Positions 16,311-29,035 of a DNA stretch of 64,000 nt are shown here, piece by piece. The translations under genes were made by a program, and so were the position numbers. The DNA comes from Litorilituus lipolyticus (GTDB taxonomy: Bacteria; Pseudomonadota; Gammaproteobacteria; Enterobacterales; Alteromonadaceae): NCBI RefSeq assembly GCF_006439335.1, contig NZ_SAWY01000016.1, positions 1 to 64,000 of the forward strand. Reading direction: 5' to 3'. The stretch's first letter is position 1; the number at the start of each line of letters is the position of its first letter. The notes under the pieces are model-generated. The model was not told the DNA's origin. It made no database searches and saw only the letters and a list, made by a program, of their open reading frames with translations.

Positions 16311-17279
16311 ATGCAACGACTCGCACCTGCTCTACGTCAAGACAACGTCCCACTTGATTTGATTTCATTGATCAAAACCATATTAGCTGCCACAAAAGAA
16401 ATCTCTTTTCGTGTTAGCCAAGCACACTTAGGTGGCTTAATGGGCTCTACCTTAGATGAAAACATCCAAGGTGAAGTACAAAAAAAATTAGATGTGGTTG
16501 CTAATGAATTGTTCAAAGATATTCTATTAGAGTCTGGCTTTGTTCGTGCTATTTCTTCTGAAGAAGAAGATACCTCAGTTGCTGGCGATCAAAACGGTAA
16601 ATTTGTTGTTTCATTTGATCCCCTTGATGGTAGTTCAAATATTGATATTAACTCATTAATTGGCACCATTTTCTCAATTCATGAAGCCATTCCAGATATG
16701 GATGCGGAAGATCCTGGACAATTTCAGCAACAAGGTAACAAGCAAGTCTGTGCTGGGTACGTACTTTACGGCCCATCAACAATGTTAGTTATGACAACAG
16801 GCAGTGGTACTCACTTTTATGTCTTAGATAGAACTCACGGTGGCTACTTATTGGTTGAACGTAATGTACAAGTGCCAAAAGACACTCAAGAATTTGCTAT
16901 CAATATGTCTAACCAACGATTCTGGCAAGAACCTATGCAAAATTATATTAATGATTTAGTTGCAGGGGATACTGGCCCTCGTGGTAAAAACTTTAACATG
17001 CGTTGGATAGCCGCTATGGTTGGCGATATTCACCGTGTATTAACCCGTGGCGGTATTTTTACTTACCCTGCAGATAGCAAAAAGCCTGAACAACCCTATA
17101 AGTTACGCTTAATGTATGAAGCAAACCCGATGTCTTTTCTTATTGAGCAAGCTGGTGGTTTAGCAATGACCAGTACTGGCCGCATTATGGATATTGACCC
17201 TACTGATATCCATCAGCGCGTCGAAGTAATTATGGGCTCTTCTAACGAAGTAGAAGCCTGCTTGAGTTATTATAAATAA
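16311..17279 (+). CDS. fbp: Class I fructose-1,6-bisphosphatase
   Basis: A 322-residue cytoplasmic enzyme that hydrolyses fructose 1,6-bisphosphate to fructose 6-phosphate in gluconeogenesis. The metal- and phosphate-binding block [11 protein letters not shown] (near residue 105) is intact, as are GGIFTYPAD and the substrate-binding end [19 protein letters not shown]. Length is close to the usual 330. ATG 16311 gives the normal N-terminus ([14 protein letters not shown]). It is a single gene with its own extended -10 promoter and a strong terminator. Confidence 0.96.
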   Translation: MQRLAPALRQDNVPLDLISLIKTILAATKEISFRVSQAHLGGLMGSTLDENIQGEVQKKLDVVANELFKDILLESGFVRAISSEEEDTSVAGDQNGKFVVSFDPLDGSSNIDINSLIGTIFSIHEAIPDMDAEDPGQFQQQGNKQVCAGYVLYGPSTMLVMTTGSGTHFYVLDRTHGGYLLVERNVQVPKDTQEFAINMSNQRFWQEPMQNYINDLVAGDTGPRGKNFNMRWIAAMVGDIHRVLTRGGIFTYPADSKKPEQPYKLRLMYEANPMSFLIEQAGGLAMTSTGRIMDIDPTDIHQRVEVIMGSSNEVEACLSYYK

Positions 17280-17308
17280 ACTTATTTAATTCAATCATTC
17301 ATATAAAG

Positions 17309-17335
17309 AAGCTAGCTAATCACTAGCTTTTTTTA
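17309..17335 (+). terminator. Rho-independent terminator of fbp
   Basis: AAGCTAG (17309-17315) pairs with CTAGCTT (17323-17329), followed by a T-run to 17334. It lies 30 bases after the fbp stop. Confidence 0.85.
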
Positions 17336-17427
17336 TATCTAAAATACGCTTAAGCATTGTCATTGAAAATCTATTTCCCTTATTAAATATCAAAGGTATA
17401 CTTTTTAATATATCAATACTATTCGAG

Positions 17428-18192
17428 TTGCCTTTGTTTAGTTCATGCCCAAAAGTCTTTAAAAGCATAAAATGTTTACTAATTACCTTAGTATTTACGA
17501 GTGCCCCGCAGATTAAGGCTAACGAATTAACAAAAATCACGCTAGCCACACAAAACCTATGCCCTTATGGTTGCTATCAAGATAAAAATCCAGCCAGCAC
17601 ACAAGGTTCAAATGAATTCTCAGGTATTGCTGTAGATGTTGTAAAATGTGCCTTAAATAAAATGAATATTTCATTAGAGCTTTTAGTGTTGCCCTGGGCT
17701 AGAGCGCAAAAATATGCGTTACAAACTAATAAAGCCGATGGTTTTTTCTCCGCATCGCAAAATCACTACCGAGATCAATTCGCTACTCTATCTTACCCAA
17801 TAGCTAAACAAAAATGGCAATGGTATGTTCTTAATTCCAATACGATTTTACCGACAGATTCCAACTTTAAACAACAAGCAACTGTAGGAGCATTTATTGG
17901 CTCGAATATGCTTAAATGGTTAGAAAATAACAATTATAAAATACTAGCGAGACCCCTTAACACTGACTATCTTTTACAAATGCTCTTGAAGGAAAGGCTA
18001 GATGCAATTTTAGCTAACGATTATGTCACTGATAGGTTAATTACCAAGTATGGTGTTGATAAGAAAGTTACTAGCTACTTACATATGAACAAACCTCTCG
18101 GCGTTTACTTTTCAAATACGTTTCTTAAAAACAACAAACTCTTTCTTCCAGCCTTTAATAAAAAAGTCAGAGAATGTCGTAAAATCCAATAA
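17428..18192 (+). CDS. Periplasmic solute-binding protein, family 3 type
   Basis: A 254-residue protein with a signal peptide (about residues 1-32, cleaved after KANE-like sequence) and a family-3 extracellular solute-binding fold: ITLATQNLCPYGC, FSGIAVDVVKCALNK and the hinge LPWARAQKYALQTNKADGFFSA. These segments match polar amino-acid-binding-like proteins found widely in marine gammaproteobacteria without adjacent permeases. No permease or ATPase gene is next to it, so it may act as an orphan receptor. The start is uncertain: TTG 17428 has only a weak CGAG upstream and several in-frame TTG codons follow. Confidence 0.75.
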   Translation: MPLFSSCPKVFKSIKCLLITLVFTSAPQIKANELTKITLATQNLCPYGCYQDKNPASTQGSNEFSGIAVDVVKCALNKMNISLELLVLPWARAQKYALQTNKADGFFSASQNHYRDQFATLSYPIAKQKWQWYVLNSNTILPTDSNFKQQATVGAFIGSNMLKWLENNNYKILARPLNTDYLLQMLLKERLDAILANDYVTDRLITKYGVDKKVTSYLHMNKPLGVYFSNTFLKNNKLFLPAFNKKVRECRKIQ

Positions 18193-18351
18193 GTTTACTT
18201 TTAAATCACTCATAATCACACGACCTTTCATAGTTAGATAATTCTAATTTCCTACTTTGTTAAATTAATCGTGTCACACAGTACTTTTCTACTATACCCA
18301 AACAAGTTTTGGTTTGATAAAATATCGCACAAATTTTAGGAGAGCTTTTTT

Positions 18352-19272
18352 ATGCCGCATTATGTTGTGGGTCACAAGATCCCAGATTCAGATTCAATTT
18401 GTTCAGCGATTGCACTGTCTTACTTAAAAACCACCTTAGGTGAAGAGACTGTTCCAGCTCGCTTAGGTGAATTATCACCAGAAACATTATTTATTTTAGA
18501 TAAATTTGGTTTTGAGCAACCAGAACTTAAAACCAGTTACGCCGGTGAAAGCCTATATATTGTTGACCACTCTGAGCGAACTCAAGGTCCTGACGATATT
18601 GATGAGGCAACGATTCTAGGTATTATCGATCATCATAAATTAGGTGATATTACTACATCGACTCCTTTAGAGTGCTGGATTCGTCCTGTAGGTTGTACCA
18701 ATACTATCATTAAAATGATGTACGACTTTCACAATGTAGAAATTCCAAAGAACATTGCTGGTGCGATGATGTGTGCCATTTTAAGTGATACGGTAATCTT
18801 CAAATCACCTACCTGCACTACAGCAGATATTAAATGTGTTGAAGCGTTAGCTGAAATAGCTGGTATTGATGATGCAGAAGCTTTGGGCATGGAAATGTTC
18901 AAAGTAAAATCTGCCGTTGAAGGTACACCAGTACGTGATTTAGTATTACGTGATTTTAAAGACTTTGACATGAACGGTAACCTTGTAGGCATTGGTCAGT
19001 TAGAAGTCATTGATTTAGCTATTTTTGACGATATAAAAGCTGATCTTGCAGCAGATATTGCCAAGCTAAAAGCAGAAGGTAACCGTCACAGCGTACTACT
19101 TTTATTAACAGACATTATGAAAGAAGGCTCAGAAATGTTAGTAGTTAGTGATAATGCTGACTTAACAGAAAAAGCCTATGGCAAAGCCACTGTAGATGGC
19201 AAAGTATGGTTAGATGGCGTACTTAGTCGTAAGAAGCAAGTAGTTCCACCATTACAAGAATCTTTTGCCTAA
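18352..19272 (+). CDS. ppaC: Manganese-dependent inorganic pyrophosphatase
   Basis: A 306-residue family II pyrophosphatase that hydrolyses PPi to two phosphates in the cytoplasm. DHH-family motifs are clear: GHKIPDSDSICSA (first metal ligands), VDHSE (near residue 69), and DHHKLGD (near 90), plus the C-terminal SRKKQVVPPL block that binds substrate. The ATG at 18352 follows AGGAGAG by about six bases. It is monocistronic and ends in a strong terminator. Family II enzymes are found in Shewanella, Vibrio and Colwellia-like bacteria. Confidence 0.95.
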   Translation: MPHYVVGHKIPDSDSICSAIALSYLKTTLGEETVPARLGELSPETLFILDKFGFEQPELKTSYAGESLYIVDHSERTQGPDDIDEATILGIIDHHKLGDITTSTPLECWIRPVGCTNTIIKMMYDFHNVEIPKNIAGAMMCAILSDTVIFKSPTCTTADIKCVEALAEIAGIDDAEALGMEMFKVKSAVEGTPVRDLVLRDFKDFDMNGNLVGIGQLEVIDLAIFDDIKADLAADIAKLKAEGNRHSVLLLLTDIMKEGSEMLVVSDNADLTEKAYGKATVDGKVWLDGVLSRKKQVVPPLQESFA

Positions 19273-19310
19273 TTGATTATTATAAATTTAGGGTAAATTT
19301 ATTTTCAAAA

Positions 19311-19335
19311 GCCGAGTGTAACGCTCGGTTTTTTT
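19311..19335 (+). terminator. Rho-independent terminator of ppaC
   Basis: CCGAGTG (19312-19318) pairs with CGCTCGG (19322-19328), followed by seven T. Confidence 0.88.
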
Positions 19336-19482
19336 GTCTCTCCTTTCCAACAATGCTCTTTTCGAGACACTTGTTAAAAAAAATTTCATGTTAGCTGTAA
19401 TAAAAAGCACGCTTCGTCGACTACTTGTATTAAAACTTCGTCAGGTTACAAGTTAACGGCTTAGTGAGCCAAAGGAAAGGTA

Positions 19483-20403
19483 ATGGAATTAGTAGTTAGT
19501 AAAATACAGAAGCATTATGCACAAGTTACTGCAATAAAGGAGCTAAGTTTTTCTGTTAAACAAGGAGAGATTTTCGCGCTGCTTGGGCCTAACGGTGCAG
19601 GAAAATCATCATTAGTGAGAATGTTGACAGGTTTTACGCAGCCTGATTCAGGCGAAATAACACTCACCCTTGATGGTGAACAATTTTCTTCTATTCCTTC
19701 ATATACTTTGGGTTACTTGCCTGAAGATCGCGGTTTATACCCTGAAAAATCAATTATTAAAAATCTTATCTATTTTGCTCAACTTAACGGAGTTGAGAAA
19801 AAGATCGCAAATGAGCAAGCCTGTTACTGGTTAGAGCGCTTTGAATTACTTGACAGAAAAGATGAACAATTAAAAACGCTTTCAAAGGGTAATCAACAAA
19901 AAGTTCAGCTCATTAGTGCCGTTATTCACCAACCTAAATGGGTTATCTTAGATGAGCCTTTCTCAGGGTTAGACCCTATCAATCAAGAAAAGGTCGTATT
20001 GTTCTTATCTGAATTAAAAGCGAAAGGCATGACTGTTATTCTCAGTGCGCACCAAATGGCTATGGTCGAAAAACTTGCAGATAGGATGCTATTAATGAAT
20101 TTAGGTGAAGCCGTATTTTATGGCACGTTATCTGACATTCAACAACAGGCTAATTCAGCCATAGAGTTATCAGCACAATTTTCGCAAGGGATTGATAATG
20201 AAAAATCTGAACAATTATTAACTCAATTCAAACATCGTTATATTGATGATCAAAGCTTAATGATCACCTTAACTGCTAAGGAGTCTATGAATCAATTACT
20301 CAGCACCTTAACTTCAATAGGTGAGTTACAAAGCTTGCAAAGTAAAAAAATGGATTTACACCAGCTGTACTTAAATGCCATAGCTAACCATGGAGAAAAT
20401 TAA
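19483..20403 (+). CDS. ABC exporter ATP-binding protein (NatA-like)
   Basis: A 306-residue ATPase subunit. Walker A is GPNGAGKSS (about 36-44), the signature loop is LSKGNQQKVQ (about 138-147), Walker B is WVILDEPFSGLDP (about 160), and the H-loop is SAHQM. The 80-residue C-terminal extension is typical of NatA/DrrA-type proteins. It powers the ABC-2 permease encoded two bases downstream. By family this could export sodium, a lipid or a peptide; the substrate is not readable. The AAGGAAAGG ribosome site is close to the ATG. Confidence 0.9.
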   Translation: MELVVSKIQKHYAQVTAIKELSFSVKQGEIFALLGPNGAGKSSLVRMLTGFTQPDSGEITLTLDGEQFSSIPSYTLGYLPEDRGLYPEKSIIKNLIYFAQLNGVEKKIANEQACYWLERFELLDRKDEQLKTLSKGNQQKVQLISAVIHQPKWVILDEPFSGLDPINQEKVVLFLSELKAKGMTVILSAHQMAMVEKLADRMLLMNLGEAVFYGTLSDIQQQANSAIELSAQFSQGIDNEKSEQLLTQFKHRYIDDQSLMITLTAKESMNQLLSTLTSIGELQSLQSKKMDLHQLYLNAIANHGEN

Positions 20404-20404
20404 G

Positions 20405-21610
20405 ATGCAAAGTAGCAATAAATTACAACAAACTTGGTTAGTGACAACTTGGGAATTCATGCACTTTTTTAAGTGGAAGCAAGAAGTCATTTCTAAACTA
20501 ATTATGATCGGCATTGCTTTAGTTGTATTACTTTGGCAATACATAAAAGATGAGCAAGCACCACACTATACAATAGCAATTCATGGCAGTGATATTGCAC
20601 TGTCAAATTCAGATAGCTTCACTTTTATAACAGCTAAAAAGCCACTTACGCAATTAAAAGTTGATTTGGTAGATGAAGAAAAACTAAATGCTATTTTATC
20701 GCTCAAGGTTAATGAGCAAGGTGTTAGCGAATTAACAGTGTTATCAAAGGATAAGCAAGCTTGGTTAGCTGACTTACAGCACAACTTACATCAACAATTC
20801 TCTTTAATATATGCGGATAATCTAGGTTTAGCGCCTGAACAGCTTATGGTTTTAAAGCAACCTGTCACCTTTAAAAATCATTATTTAGACACTGCTATTA
20901 AAGCTGATGATAGTCCAGCAAAAACCACTGCCATTGGTATGATTTTATTACTCGCTGTCGGTGTGTTTACTTCCTTTGGTCAGTTATTTATCAGTGTAAC
21001 GGGTGAAAAACAACAAAGAGTCACAGAGCAACTCTATTCACGTATCAGCCCGCAAACTTGGATTGATGGCAAAATTTTAGGACAAATGCTGCATGCATTA
21101 AAAGCGATGGTAACAGCCACAATTACGGCTTCATTAGGCTATGCCTTTGCAACAGTAATCATTAGTGGTAATCCATTAGACTTTTCAATGATTGACTGGA
21201 CGTTATTACCATGGTTGTTATTATTTGCTATAGCTGGCGTATACTTGTGTACCGCGTTTATGGCTGCAATAGCTGCAGCTATTGATGATCCAAACCATAG
21301 TGCAAAGACCAGTATAATGCTATTGCCTTTATTACCTATGGTGATTTCTTTCATTACTATGGATAGTGCTTCAGGTTGGGCCCTAACATTTTTAAGTTAC
21401 TTCCCTATTACTTCATTTGTCGCTATGCCCGTTCGCATGTCGTTGATTGAATTGCCTATCTGGCAACCAATACTCTCATTAGCACTTATTCTCGCCTTAT
21501 GTTTATGGATTAGAACAGCTGCCGCACGATTATTTAAAATGGGCATGACTATGTATGGTAAAGAGCCAAGCATGAAAGATATGCTTAAATGGACTTTTAA
21601 AGAAAGTTAA
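20405..21610 (+). CDS. ABC-2 type permease (NatB-like)
   Basis: A 401-residue membrane subunit with one N-terminal helix (about 25-45 from this start), a long extracytoplasmic loop of about 130 residues, and five C-terminal helices. This is the usual NatB/YhfO-like layout. I chose ATG 20405, eight to nine bases after GGAG and two bases after the ATPase stop; the ATG at 20390 overlaps the upstream gene. It forms an operon with the ATPase gene and ends in a perfect bidirectional terminator. Confidence 0.88.
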   Translation: MQSSNKLQQTWLVTTWEFMHFFKWKQEVISKLIMIGIALVVLLWQYIKDEQAPHYTIAIHGSDIALSNSDSFTFITAKKPLTQLKVDLVDEEKLNAILSLKVNEQGVSELTVLSKDKQAWLADLQHNLHQQFSLIYADNLGLAPEQLMVLKQPVTFKNHYLDTAIKADDSPAKTTAIGMILLLAVGVFTSFGQLFISVTGEKQQRVTEQLYSRISPQTWIDGKILGQMLHALKAMVTATITASLGYAFATVIISGNPLDFSMIDWTLLPWLLLFAIAGVYLCTAFMAAIAAAIDDPNHSAKTSIMLLPLLPMVISFITMDSASGWALTFLSYFPITSFVAMPVRMSLIELPIWQPILSLALILALCLWIRTAAARLFKMGMTMYGKEPSMKDMLKWTFKES

Positions 21611-21644
21611 CTTGCTTTCTTACCACAATATAAGCAATTAAAAC

Positions 21645-21672
21645 AAAAAGCCCAGCAATTGCTGGGCTTTTT
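21645..21672. terminator. Bidirectional terminator between permease gene and fadA
   Basis: A perfect 28-base palindrome: AAAAAGCCCAGCAA with TTGCTGGGCTTTTT. It serves two convergent genes. Confidence 0.92.
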
Positions 21673-21725
21673 AGTAACTGTATCTGACAACCATGCTCAG
21701 TTATCAAATGCTTTGAGCGCGTAAA

Positions 21726-25068
<3,343 letters not shown>

Positions 25069-25196
25069 GCCTAGTCTCCTCACCTGTAGGGTGTATTTAA
25101 CGGTAGTGATATAGCGTCACCGCCGTGCTTTTTTTAGCAATAATAATTATTTTAGTCGATTGAGTGTGCCTTGAATGAATATGAAATGCAATAAAT

Positions 25197-25214
25197 TTCA
25201 AACGATCGTTTGAA
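25197..25214. promoter_or_regulatory. PsrA-type fatty-acid operator upstream of fadBA
   Basis: TTCAAACGATCGTTTGAA is a perfect 18-base palindrome. Its core CAAAC-N4-GTTTG fits the published PsrA consensus (G/C)AAAC-N2-4-GTTT(G/C). It lies between the divergent fadB and MFS genes. PsrA represses fad genes in several gammaproteobacteria and is relieved by long-chain acyl-CoA or fatty acids. Confidence 0.7.
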
Positions 25215-25321
25215 TTGACTGTTTGATATGAGCAAAAAGTACATAAAGTTGCTCCCTGTATTTAATAGCACCCCTATTTATCGTACACTGACTCAACTTT
25301 TCAGTTTTGCTCTCTAACTAA

Positions 25322-26509
25322 ATGACTTTTCTTAAAAAATACAATCAGCCCGAGCACCTATTACTCGCGATGGCTTTTACTATGCCCCTTGTATTTTCAG
25401 TATGGATGGTGCTGTTAAACAATTTTGTTATTGAGAAAGCGAATTTTACTGGTGTAGAAATAGGTATATTACAAAGCTTACGCGAAATTCCGGGGTTTCT
25501 CGCATTTACCGCCATCTATCTTTTGCTTTTCATCAAAGAACAGCGCTTAGCGTTAATGTCTTTAGCAATCACTAGTATCGGTGTGTTACTTTCGGGTTAC
25601 TTTCCATCAGTTCTCGGTTTGTATTTAACCACAGTATTAATGTCTATTGGCTTTCATTACTTTGAAACGGTTAGCCAATCATTAACATTACAATGGATTG
25701 ATAAGGACAACTCAGCACACTTTATGGGACGAATGTTATCCGTAAAAGCTGCGGCTTCTTTACTCGCATTTTCAAGTATTTGGCTAGTTATGGAAGTGTA
25801 TTCATGGTCTTATAAACAAACTTATTTTATGTTTGGTGCTCTGGCTTTATTAATCACCATATTATTAGCAATTGCATTTAAGCATTTCCCTGAAAGAGCA
25901 GCGCAACATAAAAAAATAGTACTCAAAAAGCGATATTGGTTATTTTATGCTTTGACTTTTTTTAGTGGCGCTAGAAGACAAATCTTTGTTGTTTTTGCAG
26001 GCTTTTTAATGGTAGAAAAGTTTCACTATAGCGTCGCAGAAGTCAGTTCACTCTTTTTAATCAATTATGTATTTAACTGGTTATTCGCGGCAAAAATAGG
26101 AAAACTAATTGGCCGCATTGGTGAACGTGCAGCACTACGTATTGAATATATTGGCCTATGTGTCATTTTCATTAGCTATGGGTTTGTCGAAAATTCCAAT
26201 ATAGCTGCGGCTTTATATGTGATCGACCACCTGTTTTTTGCTTTAGCTATTGCCATTAAAACGTATTTTCAGAAAATCGCTTCTCCCGAGGATATCGCGG
26301 CTACGGCTGGCGTCAGTTTCTCTATCAATCATATTGCTGCTGTATTTATACCTGCATTATTAGGCATGCTTTGGATAGTACAACCGTCATGGGTCTTTTT
26401 CATTGGTGCTGGCTTTGCTTTTTGCTCATTAATATTAGCCCTGCTAATACCAAAAAAACCTCTACCAGGGGTAGAGGTTCGATATAAAGAAATAGCTAAT
26501 GAACTATAA
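25322..26509 (+). CDS. MFS transporter
   Basis: A 395-residue protein with twelve hydrophobic helices in two six-helix halves. Short charged loops and GVEIGILQSLREIPGFLAF-type segments fit the major facilitator fold, but no specific subfamily motif is obvious. It is divergent from fadBA and could share the PsrA-type operator, which hints at a link to lipid metabolism; that is inference only. Its 3' end encodes, on the other strand, the terminator of the convergent EAL gene. ATG start at 25322. Confidence 0.8.
   Translation: MTFLKKYNQPEHLLLAMAFTMPLVFSVWMVLLNNFVIEKANFTGVEIGILQSLREIPGFLAFTAIYLLLFIKEQRLALMSLAITSIGVLLSGYFPSVLGLYLTTVLMSIGFHYFETVSQSLTLQWIDKDNSAHFMGRMLSVKAAASLLAFSSIWLVMEVYSWSYKQTYFMFGALALLITILLAIAFKHFPERAAQHKKIVLKKRYWLFYALTFFSGARRQIFVVFAGFLMVEKFHYSVAEVSSLFLINYVFNWLFAAKIGKLIGRIGERAALRIEYIGLCVIFISYGFVENSNIAAALYVIDHLFFALAIAIKTYFQKIASPEDIAATAGVSFSINHIAAVFIPALLGMLWIVQPSWVFFIGAGFAFCSLILALLIPKKPLPGVEVRYKEIANEL
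26452..26479 (-). terminator. Terminator of the EAL gene embedded in the MFS coding sequence
   Basis: On the minus strand AACCTCTACC and GGTAGAGGTT form a perfect 10-bp stem with a 3-base loop followed by seven T. It lies about 50 bases after the stop codon of the minus-strand gene, inside the last codons of the plus-strand MFS gene. Confidence 0.8.
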
Positions 26510-26530
26510 TGTTGTTAGTTTCGAGTAAGC

Positions 26531-28753
26531 TTAGTGGTTCGCATTTAAGAATTCGATAAAGTCTTTTTCAGGCATAGGCTTTGCGTAGTAGAAACCTTGC
26601 ACTTCATCACAACCTAATTCCAATAAACGTTCTTGCTGCTTGAGCTCTTCAATCCCTTCTGCAATAACTTTGAGTTCCATCTTTTTGCCTAAGTTAATGA
26701 TTGTTTCAGCAATGACAGACTGGCCTTCTTCAGCTATGTTTGTGACAAAAGCGCGATCTACTTTCAAGCGATCTAGTGGTAATTTTTGTAAATAACTTAA
26801 TGATGAATAACCTGTACCAAAATCATCAAGTGCAATACTGATACCTTCAGACTTAAGCTTTATCAAAGCATCAACCACAAGTTGTGGATCATCCATTAAG
26901 ATATTTTCAGTAATCTCTAATTCTAATTTACTTGGATCAATCTGATGTGCTTTGATGGAACCAATAACGGTATCAACAAAATCATCACGCCTAAACTGCG
27001 GAATAGAAACATTAACTGAAATACTTATATCACCAAAGGTATTCTCTAAACGCTGAATTTGTTGACAAGCCTGCTTAATAACCCAGTCGCCAATCTCAAT
27101 AATTAAGCCTGAGTACTCGGCAAGCGGGATAAACACTGCCGGAGAAACATAATTACCATCTGCGGTACGCCAACGTAATAGGGCTTCAGCACCAATCACC
27201 TTGCCTGAAGCTAAACTTAATTGCGGTTGATACCAAAGCTCTAAACAATTGGTAGCAAAATCATTTCTTAATTGCCTAATCATCCCCAAACGCCACTGCA
27301 TTTGATCTTCCATTTCAGGGTTATAAAATGCAAAATGTTCTAAGCGATTTTTCTTAGCTAAGTTAAGGGCTATGTTAATTTGATTAAGTACTTTAACGCC
27401 TGAATTTTCAGCATGCTCTTTTGTGCAGAAACCAAAACATGCATTAATGGGGAGATGCTGTTCACCTGCTGAAAAGGGGTGATGAAATAGTCCCATCAAA
27501 TTTTCAGGCGTTACAATACTTACTGGCCCGATAATCCCAAATACATCAGCACCAACACGCGCAAATTTACAAATACTGCCAATTTCCAGCATACGTTTAG
27601 CTACGGCGGTAAGTAGCTGATTACCAATATCTTGACCAAGCGCATCATTAATATCACTAAAGTGATTAATATCTATTAATGCAGCGACTAATTGCTCACC
27701 GTTTTGTTGAGAAAAATCATCGAGTAAACGTAGGAATTCTAATCTATTGGGTAAGTTAGTTAACCAATCTTTATAAGCAGCATTACTAAGCTTTTGGAAT
27801 AGGTGAACATTTTCATAGCCAACTGAAACACCAGAGAGAAAAACATGGAGTAATTGAGTTTGCGTTTCAGAAAGTGGCGTAGCTAATTCAACAAAAATAA
27901 CAGCACGATAATCACCCTTTGCAATATATAAACTTAAGTGTTCATCTGCAATCTGATGCTGTTGTTGGAGGAAGCAAGTTTTAACAAACTTATTGGCTTG
28001 CTCACTTTTTAACTGCTCTAATTTTTGATTGACTAAAGCTGTCTCATGGCCATTTTGCGCCAGTACGTAAAAACTTAGATCATCAACGTTATCAATTATA
28101 CCTTGACCTCGAGCACAGAATACACTTGAAGCACCATCGGTAACTAGATTTTTTAACTGTTCTAGGACACTAGCGCAAAATGCTGAAATTGAATGCTGAG
28201 AGGATAATTCAGTTGAACCTGCAACAATCGACTCTAAGCCTGCTCTATTTTCATTAACAGTAGCGATTTGTTGATATGAGCGTATGGCAGCAAAAACTGT
28301 CGTGACAAGCTTTCGGCGAGTTAATTCTGTTTTAGTTTTATAGTCATTAATATCATACTCTTTAATGACGCTTTCTTCAGGGGCATAACCTGGCTGGCCA
28401 GTACGAAGAACAATACGAATATCTTGACGATTTAAATTTTCTCTAATGTGTTTTACAACATTTAAACCAGCGTCATCCGTTTCCATGACAACGTCTAATA
28501 AGACAAGGACTATCTCAGGGTTTTCTTCAATTAGCTTACATGCTTCACTACCAGAATACGCGTGAACATATTCTAAGTGTCTACCAAGAACGACCAAATC
28601 TGACAAAGCTAATTGGGTGACGGAATGAATTTCAGGATCATCATCTACAATCAGAACTTGCCAAGTTTCATTGCCACCTTGAGCTAGAATTTCATCTTCA
28701 TCGCTATCGTCGATAAATAGGAAATCATCATTTGAATTTTCTGATGCTTGCAT
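26531..28753 (-). CDS. Response regulator with DUF3369, GGDEF and EAL domains
   Basis: A 740-residue signalling protein. Order: acidic N-terminus, receiver domain (about 30-165; LIVDDDPE and LLDVVME with the phospho-Asp), DUF3369 (about 175-320), GGDEF (about 330-480), EAL (about 490-735). The GGDEF motif is degenerate (RVGADVFG), so cyclase activity is unlikely. The EAL site is complete: EALLRW, ITENIL, DDFGTGYSS, LKVD, EGIE and QGFYYAKPM. It is therefore predicted to hydrolyse cyclic-di-GMP in response to phosphorylation. No sensor kinase lies beside it. Confidence 0.93.
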   Translation of the reverse strand: MQASENSNDDFLFIDDSDEDEILAQGGNETWQVLIVDDDPEIHSVTQLALSDLVVLGRHLEYVHAYSGSEACKLIEENPEIVLVLLDVVMETDDAGLNVVKHIRENLNRQDIRIVLRTGQPGYAPEESVIKEYDINDYKTKTELTRRKLVTTVFAAIRSYQQIATVNENRAGLESIVAGSTELSSQHSISAFCASVLEQLKNLVTDGASSVFCARGQGIIDNVDDLSFYVLAQNGHETALVNQKLEQLKSEQANKFVKTCFLQQQHQIADEHLSLYIAKGDYRAVIFVELATPLSETQTQLLHVFLSGVSVGYENVHLFQKLSNAAYKDWLTNLPNRLEFLRLLDDFSQQNGEQLVAALIDINHFSDINDALGQDIGNQLLTAVAKRMLEIGSICKFARVGADVFGIIGPVSIVTPENLMGLFHHPFSAGEQHLPINACFGFCTKEHAENSGVKVLNQINIALNLAKKNRLEHFAFYNPEMEDQMQWRLGMIRQLRNDFATNCLELWYQPQLSLASGKVIGAEALLRWRTADGNYVSPAVFIPLAEYSGLIIEIGDWVIKQACQQIQRLENTFGDISISVNVSIPQFRRDDFVDTVIGSIKAHQIDPSKLELEITENILMDDPQLVVDALIKLKSEGISIALDDFGTGYSSLSYLQKLPLDRLKVDRAFVTNIAEEGQSVIAETIINLGKKMELKVIAEGIEELKQQERLLELGCDEVQGFYYAKPMPEKDFIEFLNANH

Positions 28754-29035
28754 ACTGCCCTCAGATCTCTGACTAACTCCTTTATGTCAGAAAAATCTCT
28801 ATTAAATATTTTTACAAAAGAATACTAGATTAACTATAACTCAATACTACTTATTTACACCAATAAATATCATAATAAAAGTTACTTTAACAATATTTAT
28901 TTAAGTCATACAATAAAATTATTGATTATAAAGTAAATCTTTGCAAAATCTGAAAAAGCTGTACAAAATCATTCACTACTGATTATATTTTAAGCATCTA
29001 GATATAGGTTATTGCGCTATAAGGGAGTTATTGAA

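Noticed and set aside
17316-17549. Minus-strand 77-codon frame between fbp and the binding-protein gene
   Set aside because: It overlaps the start of the binding-protein gene and the fbp terminator, with no ribosome site.
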